From contig NZ_JBAPLU010000019.1 in assembly GCF_037083825.1 (NCBI RefSeq), positions 27,525 to 91,524 on the forward strand: 64,000 nucleotides of DNA. Direction: 5' to 3'. Made by a program: the position numbers and the translations under genes. Under the pieces are notes generated by a model. The model saw only the letters and a program-made list of their open reading frames with translations, had not been told where the DNA came from and did not search any database. The stretch comes from Klenkia sesuvii (GTDB lineage: Bacteria; Actinomycetota; Actinomycetes; Mycobacteriales; Geodermatophilaceae). This document shows positions 58,680 to 64,000 of this stretch, in pieces; position 1 is the first letter of the stretch; each line of letters begins with the position of its first letter.

Positions 58680-59162
58680 TCAGTCGTAGACGACGGTGGT
58701 GGGCGAGTGCCCGAACAGGTAGGACTCGACGACGTCGACGTCCTCCTCGGTGACCACGCCGTCGACGATCCGGAAGCTGCGGAACTCGACGTCGTCGCCC
58801 ACCAGGCCGGTCTGCTCGCCGTGCTCGCGGGTGGAGACCAGCACGTAGTGCGCGAAGGGCTCGGACGCGTAGCTGATGTCGGTGCGCGAGGGGTAGGCCT
58901 CGGTGGCGGTGTGCGAGTGGTAGACGACGACCGGGACCTCGTCGCGGTCGTCCATCTCGCGGTAGAGCGCCAGCAGGTCGGCACTGTCGAACTCGTAGAA
59001 CGTGGGCGACCGGGCGGCGTTGAGCATCGGGATGAACCGCTCGGGCCGGTCGCTGCCGTCGGGCCCGGCGACGACGCCGCACGCCTCGTCGGGGTGGTCA
59101 CGGCGTGCGTGCGCGACGATCGCGTCGTAGGACGCCCGGTCGATGCGCAGCACGTTCGGCAT
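58680..59162 (-). CDS. mec: JAMM metalloprotease Mec (CysO peptide hydrolase)
   Basis: 160 residues. The JAMM zinc motif H-S-H-x7-S-x2-D is exact in VVVYHSHTATEAYPSRTDISY-like sequence, with the catalytic Glu in DEACGVVAG. It removes cysteine from the CysO-Cys adduct to finish the pathway. ATG 59162. It is the first gene of the minus-strand run mec-cysO-cysM-HAD-murI-MBL-ligD. Confidence 0.95.
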   Translation of the reverse strand: MPNVLRIDRASYDAIVAHARRDHPDEACGVVAGPDGSDRPERFIPMLNAARSPTFYEFDSADLLALYREMDDRDEVPVVVYHSHTATEAYPSRTDISYASEPFAHYVLVSTREHGEQTGLVGDDVEFRSFRIVDGVVTEEDVDVVESYLFGHSPTTVVYD

Positions 59163-59217
59163 CCTACGTGCGGCCGGCAGGGTCGGCCGCACGCGGTGGC
59201 CGGCCCCGCCGTACCGG

Positions 59218-59233
59218 TACGGTCCGGGACCGT
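59218..59233 (+). promoter_or_regulatory. -10 box and palindrome at the start of the small membrane gene
   Basis: TACGGT (59218-59223) lies 8 nt before GTG 59232. The palindrome ACGGTCC-G-GGACCGT (59219-59233) covers the -10 and the first base of the gene, a possible operator. Confidence 0.4.
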
Positions 59234-59591
59234 GGTGATTCTGGTCCTGATGGTCGTCGGCGTCGTGGTCGTGGCCCTGCCGGCCCTCGTGGTGGGCCTG
59301 CGTCGGCTGACCCGCCGCGGACCCCGCAACCTGCGCCCCGGCGGGGCCAGCCGGTCGGAGTTCGTCGTGGTCCTGGTCGGGCGCAGCCTGGGCCTGCTGG
59401 CCATCCTCGCACTCTCCGCGCTGGTGCTGGTGGCCTCGGTGGGTGCGCTGGTGCGTGACCTGCGCGACGTGCCCAGCCTCGTCTACGTGGCCTTCGCGCT
59501 GGACCTGCTGCTGGCAGCGCTGGTGGTGCTCACCTCGGGCGGCCCCCGGCAGCCGCGAGCGCGTCGACGAGGGACCCCTGCACGGCGGTGA
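59232..59591 (+). CDS. Small three-helix membrane protein
   Basis: 119 residues: hydrophobic helices at about 2-20, 46-70 and 82-100, with basic loops (RRLTRRGPRN) and a basic C-terminus (PRARRRGTPARR). No known domain. The start is GTG 59232 or 59235, fixed by a TACGGT -10 upstream. The 3' end overlaps the convergent DUF2017 gene by 62 nt, so read-through on either strand would form antisense RNA. Confidence 0.6.
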   Translation: MVILVLMVVGVVVVALPALVVGLRRLTRRGPRNLRPGGASRSEFVVVLVGRSLGLLAILALSALVLVASVGALVRDLRDVPSLVYVAFALDLLLAALVVLTSGGPRQPRARRRGTPARR

Positions 59592-60021
59592 GCCAGTGGT
59601 AGACCGACGCCTGGGCCTCGTCGGCGCCCTGGGGGGCGCCCTCGGCGGTGATGCCCAGCCGGGTGCCCAGCGCCAGCCGCAGGTCGTTGGTGGTGCGCAG
59701 CCAGGAGCGGGCCTGGTCGGTGTCCAGCCGGACGGCGCCGCCGTCGACCGGGAGCGTGGCCCGCACCAGGGCCAGGTCCTCGGCCTTCCCGTCCCGCAGG
59801 GTGGCCCCGGTGAGCTCGCGGTAGTCGCGGGCCAGCTCGGCGTCGGTGGCGTGACCGGCCGGGAACAGCCGCGCCACGACCGGGTCGTCGGCGGCGGTAC
59901 CCGTGGGCGGGTCGCCGGACAGCACCTGCGCCAGCTGGTCGAGCAGCAGGACCAGGACGCCGGACTCGGCGGCACCGAACACGGCCTCGACGCGGTCACC
60001 GCGGCGACGGAAGGGCGTCAC
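59530..60021 (-). CDS. DUF2017 family protein
   Basis: 163 residues, mostly helical: VLVLLLDQLAQVLSGDP, VARLFPAGHATDAELARDYREL and ARSWLRTTNDLRLALGTRLGI are characteristic. In actinobacteria this gene is almost always next to clpS, as here and at mycobacterial Rv1332, suggesting a role in ClpS/ClpCP-mediated proteolysis, but nothing is established. GTG 60021 overlaps the clpS stop. Confidence 0.9.
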   Translation of the reverse strand: MTPFRRRGDRVEAVFGAAESGVLVLLLDQLAQVLSGDPPTGTAADDPVVARLFPAGHATDAELARDYRELTGATLRDGKAEDLALVRATLPVDGGAVRLDTDQARSWLRTTNDLRLALGTRLGITAEGAPQGADEAQASVYHWLTAVQGSLVDALAAAGGRPR

Positions 60022-60314
60022 GAGTCGCGCTGGTAGCTGGCCCACAACCCGTAGGCGTGCAGCCGGCTCGTGTCGTGCTCCATGCGCTCGCGCGGGCCGG
60101 AGCTGACGATGGCCTTGCCCTCGTGGTGCACCTGGAGCATCAGGGTGGTGGCCTTCTGCTCGTCGTACCCGAACAGCTCCTGCAGCACGAAGGTCACGTA
60201 GGTCATGAGGTTGACCGGGTCGTCCCACACCACGGTCACCCACGGGCGGTCGAGCTCGTGCTCGGTGCCGGTGGTGGTGTCGGGCGTCCTCTCGGGCGCG
60301 AGCGGTGCAGCCAC
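60018..60314 (-). CDS. clpS: ClpS adaptor protein
   Basis: 98 residues. The N-degron-binding adaptor for ClpC/ClpP: WVTVVWDDPVNLMTYVTFVLQELFGYDEQKATTLMLQVHHEGKAIV keeps the N-N/D-P-V-N-type motif and the substrate-pocket Met and His. It recognises proteins with hydrophobic N-terminal residues. GTG 60314 is 6 nt after TAGAGT on the minus strand. Confidence 0.96.
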   Translation of the reverse strand: MAAPLAPERTPDTTTGTEHELDRPWVTVVWDDPVNLMTYVTFVLQELFGYDEQKATTLMLQVHHEGKAIVSSGPRERMEHDTSRLHAYGLWASYQRDS

Positions 60315-60320
60315 CCGTCC

Positions 60321-60330
60321 ACTCTAGGCT
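60321..60330. promoter_or_regulatory. Overlapping divergent -10 boxes for clpS and pncB
   Basis: In ACTCTAGGCT the minus-strand hexamer TAGAGT (60326-60321) ends 6 nt before the clpS GTG, and the plus-strand hexamer TAGGCT (60325-60330) ends 8 nt before the pncB ATG. They share two base pairs, so both promoters cannot be open at once. Confidence 0.6.
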
Positions 60331-60338
60331 TCCTGCCC

Positions 60339-61622
60339 ATGGCCCTCAGCCCGGTGATGCTGACCGACCGCTACGAGCTGACGATGCTCGCCGCCGCCCT
60401 CGCCGACGGCACGGCCGACCGCGCGTGCACCTTCGAGGTGTTCGCCCGGCGGCTGCCCCACGGGCGCCGCTACGGCGTCCTGGCCGGCACCGGCCGGTTG
60501 CTCGAGGCCCTGACCGCCTTCCGGTTCGGCGACGCCGAGCTCGCCGCGCTGCGCGACCAGGGGCTCACCGACCCGGCGCTGCTGGACCGGCTGGCCGGGT
60601 TCCGGTTCACCGGGGACGTCGACGGCTACGCCGAGGGCGAGGTCTACTTCCCGGGCAGCCCGGTGCTCAGCGTCCGCGCCCCCTTCGGCGAGGCCGTGCT
60701 CCTGGAGACCCTCGTCCTCTCGGTGCTCAACCACGACAGCGCCATCGCCTCGGCCGCCGCCCGCATGGTCGGCGCGGCCGGCGGCCGCCCCTGCATCGAG
60801 ATGGGGTCCCGGCGGACCCACGAGGAGGCCGCGGTGGCCGCTGCCCGCGCCGCCTGGCTGGTCGGCTTCGCCTCGACCTCCAACCTGGCCGCCGGCGCCC
60901 GCTACGGGGTGCCCACCGCCGGGACCAGCGCGCACGCCTTCACGCTCCTGCACGACGACGAGGCCGGCGCGTTCCGCGCCCAGGTCGCCGCGCTCGGCAC
61001 GGGGACGACGTTGCTGGTGGACACCTACGACACGATGCAGGGCATCCGGACGGCGATCGAGGTGGCCGGTCCCGAGCTGGGCGCGGTCCGCCTGGACTCC
61101 GGCGACCTGGGCGACCTCGCCGTGCAGGCCCGCGCGCTGCTGGACTCCCTCGGCGCGCACCGCACCCGGGTGACCGTCACCAGCGACCTCGACGAGTACG
61201 CCATCGCCGCGTTGGCCGCCGCGCCCGTCGACGGGTACGGCGTGGGCACCTCGCTGGTGACCGGCTCGGGCTCCCCCACCGCCGGCATGGTCTACAAGCT
61301 GGTCGAGCGCGACGGGACCCCGGTGGCCAAGAACTCCGAGGGCAAGCGCTCGGTGGGCGGCCGCAAGGGCGCCGTCCGCAGGCACGACCCGGCCGGGACG
61401 GCGACCGCCGAGGTGGTGTCCCCGCACGCCGTCGACCCCCGGGCCGGGGACCGCGACCTGCTGGTGCCCTTGGTGCGCGACGGTCGCCCGGTCGTCGACC
61501 ACGACCCGGTCGGCTGGCTGCGGGCCGCGCGCGAGCACCACGAGCAGGTGCGGGCGACCCTGCCGACCGAGGCCTGGTCGCTGTCCCGCGGCGAGCCGGC
61601 CATCGATACGGTCGACGCATGA
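60339..61622 (+). CDS. pncB: Nicotinate phosphoribosyltransferase
   Basis: 427 residues. It makes nicotinate mononucleotide from nicotinate and PRPP. Motifs are LTDRYELTMLAAAL, FARRLPHGRRYGVLAG, EGEVYFPGSPVL, the phosphorylated-His region EMGSRRTHEEAAV, GTSAHAFTLLHDDE, DTYDTMQG, VRLDSGDLG, TSDLDEYAI and GVGTSLVTG. ATG 60339 is supported by the family N-terminus and the adjacent -10 box. pncA overlaps by ATGA, forming a nicotinamide salvage operon. Confidence 0.96.
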   Translation: MALSPVMLTDRYELTMLAAALADGTADRACTFEVFARRLPHGRRYGVLAGTGRLLEALTAFRFGDAELAALRDQGLTDPALLDRLAGFRFTGDVDGYAEGEVYFPGSPVLSVRAPFGEAVLLETLVLSVLNHDSAIASAAARMVGAAGGRPCIEMGSRRTHEEAAVAAARAAWLVGFASTSNLAAGARYGVPTAGTSAHAFTLLHDDEAGAFRAQVAALGTGTTLLVDTYDTMQGIRTAIEVAGPELGAVRLDSGDLGDLAVQARALLDSLGAHRTRVTVTSDLDEYAIAALAAAPVDGYGVGTSLVTGSGSPTAGMVYKLVERDGTPVAKNSEGKRSVGGRKGAVRRHDPAGTATAEVVSPHAVDPRAGDRDLLVPLVRDGRPVVDHDPVGWLRAAREHHEQVRATLPTEAWSLSRGEPAIDTVDA

Positions 61623-62197
61623 CCCGCGCACTGATCGTCGTCGACGTGCAGAACGACTTCTGCGAGGGCGGCAGCCTCGCCGTGGCCGGCGGGGCCGCGG
61701 TGGCCCGCGCCGTCACCGTGCACGCCGGCCAGGGGCTCGAGCAGGGCCACTACGCCCACGTCGTCGCCACCCGCGACCACCACGTCGACCCGGGCCCGCA
61801 CTTCTCGGCCACCCCCGACTACCTGGACACGTGGCCGGCGCACTGCGTGGTGGGCACCGGCGGTGTCGAGCTGCACCCCGACCTCGACCGCGGGGTGCTG
61901 CAGGCGGTGTTCGACAAGGGTGAGCACGCCGCCGCCTACTCCGGCTTCGAGGGCGCCAGCGACGGTGTCGGGCTCGCCGACTGGTTGCGCTCGCACGGCG
62001 TCGACGAGGTCGACGTGGTCGGCATCGCCACCGACCACTGCGTACGGGCCACGGCCCTGGACGCCGTCGCGGCCGGGTTCGGGACGCGCGTGCTGCTCCC
62101 GCTGACCGTCGGGGTGGCCGAGGGCACGACCGCAGCCGCCCTCGAGCAGCTCACCACGGCCGGCGTCCAGCTGCACGGGGAGCCCCAGCGCTGGTGA
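61619..62197 (+). CDS. pncA: Nicotinamidase / pyrazinamidase
   Basis: 192 residues. Catalytic Asp in IVVDVQNDFCEGG, metal ligands in ATRDHHVDPGPHF, and nucleophile Cys in VGIATDHCVRATALDA. It hydrolyses nicotinamide to nicotinate for PncB upstream. Its stop touches the convergent serB stop, the two codons forming TGATCA. Confidence 0.96.
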   Translation: MTRALIVVDVQNDFCEGGSLAVAGGAAVARAVTVHAGQGLEQGHYAHVVATRDHHVDPGPHFSATPDYLDTWPAHCVVGTGGVELHPDLDRGVLQAVFDKGEHAAAYSGFEGASDGVGLADWLRSHGVDEVDVVGIATDHCVRATALDAVAAGFGTRVLLPLTVGVAEGTTAAALEQLTTAGVQLHGEPQRW

Positions 62198-63493
62198 TCA
62201 TGCCGCGTCGAGGACCTCGTCGCGGGTGAAGCCCAGGACCTGCAGAACGGCGTCCAGGTAGGGCTGGTTGAGCGCGGTGTGCGCCTGCTCGCGGACGAAC
62301 GGCTTGGCGTTGAACGCGATGCCCAGCCCGGCGGTGGTCAGCATGTCCAGGTCGTTGGCGCCGTCGCCGACCGCCACCGTCTGCTCCAGCGGGATGCCGT
62401 GCTCGGCGGCGAACCGGGCCAGCGCGCGCGCCTTGCCGGGCCGGTCGACGATCTCCCCCACCAGACCACCGGTGAGGACGCCCTCGGCGACCTCCAGGGT
62501 GTTGGCGGCCGCGAAGTCCAGGCCGAGCGAGTCGGCCAGCGGGTCGGTGATCTGGGTGAAGCCGCCGGAGACGATGCCGCACCGGAACCCCAGCCGCTGC
62601 AGGGTGCGGATGAGCGTGCGCGCCCCCGGCGTGAGCACCAGGTGCTCGCGCACCTCGTCCAGCACCCCGACCGGCAACCCGGCCAGCGCCGCCACCCGCG
62701 CCCGCAGCGACTGCTCGAAGTCCAGCTCGCCGTTCATCGCCGCGGCCGTGATCCGGGCGACCTCCGCAGCCCGGCCGGCCCGGGCGGCCAGCTCGTCGAT
62801 GACCTCGCCGCGCACCAGCGTGGAGTCCACGTCGAGCACGATCAGCCGCTTGCTGCGGCGGGCCAGGCCCACCTGCTCGACGGCGATGTCGGCCCCGGTC
62901 GCCGCGGCCACGGCACCGAGGGCCGCGCGCAACCGGCCCGCCTCGGCCCCCGAGACGGTCAGCTCGAAGCTGGTGACCGGGTAGTCCGACAGCCGGCGGA
63001 TGGCGTCGATGTTCCCGCCGACGTCGGCGATGGCCCGCGCGGCGCCGCCGACGGCGTCCGGCGGCACCGGTCGGCCGAGCACGATGACGTGGTGCCGGCG
63101 AACCCCGTCGGCGGCCAGGGCGTGCGCACCACGGGCCGGTTCGACGCGTACCTGCACCCCCGACGCCGCCCCGACGGTCGAGGCCGGTCCGACCAGCCGG
63201 GAGACCAGGTCGGCCTCGTCGCGCCCGCCGTGCTCGTGGACGACCACCCCCAGGACGAGCTGGCCGTGCACCACGACCTGCTCGACGTCGACCACCTCGA
63301 GCGCGGGCAGCTCGGCGAGCGCGGCGAACAGCCGGGCGGTCACGCCGGGTCGGTCGGCACCGGTGACCGTCAACAACGCCCCGGCGTGCGGGACGGCGGT
63401 CGCCGGGGCCTGGTGCGGGGTGCCGCGGACGGCGTCGGAGGCGGGTGCGTCCTGGGCGGGGGCGTCCTGGGCGGGGCCGGTCACGGCCGACAT
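62198..63493 (-). CDS. serB: Phosphoserine phosphatase with ACT domains (SerB2-like)
   Basis: 431 residues. A low-complexity head with repeated AQDAPA precedes two ACT-type regulatory domains (about 40-120 and 130-195). The HAD catalytic part follows: LIVLDVDSTLVRGE, GIVSGGFTQITDPLA, KARALARFAAEHGI and VAVGDGANDLDML. It makes serine from phosphoserine and is likely serine-regulated. serB beside ctaD matches the order in mycobacteria. ATG 63493. Confidence 0.95.
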   Translation of the reverse strand: MSAVTGPAQDAPAQDAPASDAVRGTPHQAPATAVPHAGALLTVTGADRPGVTARLFAALAELPALEVVDVEQVVVHGQLVLGVVVHEHGGRDEADLVSRLVGPASTVGAASGVQVRVEPARGAHALAADGVRRHHVIVLGRPVPPDAVGGAARAIADVGGNIDAIRRLSDYPVTSFELTVSGAEAGRLRAALGAVAAATGADIAVEQVGLARRSKRLIVLDVDSTLVRGEVIDELAARAGRAAEVARITAAAMNGELDFEQSLRARVAALAGLPVGVLDEVREHLVLTPGARTLIRTLQRLGFRCGIVSGGFTQITDPLADSLGLDFAAANTLEVAEGVLTGGLVGEIVDRPGKARALARFAAEHGIPLEQTVAVGDGANDLDMLTTAGLGIAFNAKPFVREQAHTALNQPYLDAVLQVLGFTRDEVLDAA

Positions 63494-63523
63494 CGTGCCC
63501 GACGCCCGACCACGACCGGGCAC

Positions 63524-63565
63524 GCACCCCGCCGTCCGCACCCCACCGTCCGCACCCCGCCGCCC
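63524..63565. repeat. Three tandem 14-nt repeats upstream of serB
   Basis: GCACCCCGCCGTCC, GCACCCCACCGTCC and GCACCCCGCCGCCC lie head to tail in the serB promoter region, each one base different from the first. Confidence 0.8.
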
Positions 63566-63591
63566 GCGCCCGGGCATCCCGCCCCCGCACG

Positions 63592-63630
63592 GACGACGCC
63601 CCGCCGGCCGGTGGCCTGCGGGGCGTCGTC
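63592..63630 (-). terminator. 13-bp perfect hairpin after ctaD
   Basis: GACGACGCCCCGC pairs perfectly with 63618-63630 around a 13-nt loop, 14 nt beyond the ctaD stop. Confidence 0.75.
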
Positions 63631-63644
63631 GGAGCAGCTGGTGG

Positions 63645-64000
63645 CTAGAGCGGGTCGGGGTCGTTGACCCCGGCGCGCTTGCCGGTGCCGTCGAGCAGCT
63701 CGCTGGCGTAGGGCGTGTGCTTGCTGCCGGCGTGCGCCTCCGCCTCCAGTCGTTCGCGGAGGTGGGGGTAGTGCAGCTCGAAGGCGGGGCGTTCGGAGCG
63801 GATGCGGGGGATCTCCAGGAAGTTGTGCCGGGGCGGGGGGCTGGAGGTGGCCCACTCCAGGGAGTTGCCGTGGCCCCAGGGGTCATCGCGCAGGGCCAGC
63901 TGCCCGTACTTCCAGGACTTCACCACGTTGTACAGGAACGGGATGGTGGAGGCCCCCAGCACGAACGACCCGATCGTGGAGATCGTGTTCAGGGTGGTGA
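63645..64000 (-). CDS. ctaD: Cytochrome c oxidase subunit I, 3' part only
   Basis: The frame enters from the right edge with a final membrane segment (SFVLGASTIPFLYNVVKSWKYG) and ends in the cytoplasmic tail DDPWGHGNSLEWATSSPPPRHNF, EIPRIRSERPAFELHYPHL. This is the conserved actinobacterial CtaD C-terminus of the aa3 terminal oxidase. About 118 codons are in the window; the start is outside it. Confidence 0.95.
   Translation of the reverse strand, partial: TTLNTISTIGSFVLGASTIPFLYNVVKSWKYGQLALRDDPWGHGNSLEWATSSPPPRHNFLEIPRIRSERPAFELHYPHLRERLEAEAHAGSKHTPYASELLDGTGKRAGVNDPDPL

Noticed and set aside
60315..60338. Riboswitch ahead of pncB
   Set aside because: Only 24 nt separate the divergent start codons, too short for a riboswitch; promoter elements explain the space.
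62195..62200. TGATCA between pncA and serB as a regulatory or restriction-linked site
   Set aside because: It is simply two stop codons back to back on opposite strands.
63524..63565. CRISPR-like array
   Set aside because: Units are 14 nt with no spacers and no cas genes are present in the window.

Overview
This 64-kb window is very GC-rich, uses GTG and TTG starts freely, and is packed with overlapping stop/start codons (ATGA, GTGA, TAGTG). It reads as the chromosome of an actinomycete (Actinomycetota). The gene set includes a CysO/Mec/CysM sulfur-transfer set, a DUF2017 gene beside clpS, serB beside ctaD, CsoR/CopZ/CopA, a 13E12-type DUF222-HNH gene, a class E (LAxTG) sortase signal and a MEDS/HATPase partner-switch kinase. 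A relative of the Geodermatophilaceae is my inference from the overall flavour and is not proven. Nothing in the window looks like a prophage, plasmid, integron or CRISPR array. Three tRNAs (His-GTG, Lys-CTT, Leu-TAG) are present and there is no rRNA.

Layout. 1-7.6 kb: an incomplete Ala/Pro-rich membrane-anchored protein, an unknown multi-pass membrane protein, oligoribonuclease, tRNA-His, an L,D-transpeptidase lipoprotein, tRNA-Lys, an MFS exporter and gluconokinase. 7.7-11.5 kb: the proline catabolic pair putB-pruA, divergent from a PucR-type regulator. 11.5-18.5 kb: a light-signalling region. Heme oxygenase and a bacteriophytochrome with a SpoIIE/PP2C phosphatase output are chained by overlapping codons to the PucR gene. 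A MEDS-HATPase (RsbW-like) gene lies 3 kb further on. Between them, on the other strand, is an atypical methylene-tetrahydrofolate reductase, a methyltransferase and a flavoprotein.

18.5-27.9 kb: isopentenyl-diphosphate isomerase and a phenylacetate catabolism locus. paaABCDE run on the minus strand; paaK, a TetR regulator and paaZ run on the plus strand. Each transcription unit begins at a related palindrome that is likely the TetR operator. 28-38.8 kb: uracil-DNA glycosylase, a VOC protein, an alpha/beta-hydrolase overlapping an AlkZ/YcaQ-like glycosylase, an NAD-dependent epimerase, an aldo/keto reductase-acyl-CoA dehydrogenase-thioesterase run, an MFS exporter, a histidine phosphatase, a lone EAL phosphodiesterase and a TetR regulator. 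38.8-42.5 kb: the copper operon csoR-copZ-copA with its operator, DUF427, DUF3618 and tRNA-Leu.

42.5-47.4 kb: a cell-surface polysaccharide region. A family 2 glycosyltransferase carrying an N-terminal MshEN/GspE-N (probable c-di-GMP-binding) domain overlaps a proline-rich membrane protein. It converges on a second family 2 glycosyltransferase that is followed by a 52-residue LAxTG peptide. 47.6-62.2 kb: a block strongly reminiscent of the mycobacterial rdgB-rph-Rv1339-murI-cysM-cysO-mec-DUF2017-clpS-pncB neighbourhood. It is interrupted by yjbQ, bcp, gnd, a DUF222-HNH gene, DUF4262 and a LigD-type polymerase. pncB-pncA (NAD salvage), serB and the 3' end of ctaD close the window.

Recurring regulatory theme. 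Many genes have a TANNNT hexamer ending 6-8 nt before the start codon and no Shine-Dalgarno sequence, as expected for leaderless transcripts. At clpS/pncB two such hexamers overlap on opposite strands. Most convergent gene pairs are separated by long perfect hairpins that I call as terminators. All functional calls are from reading the sequence; no database search was run.
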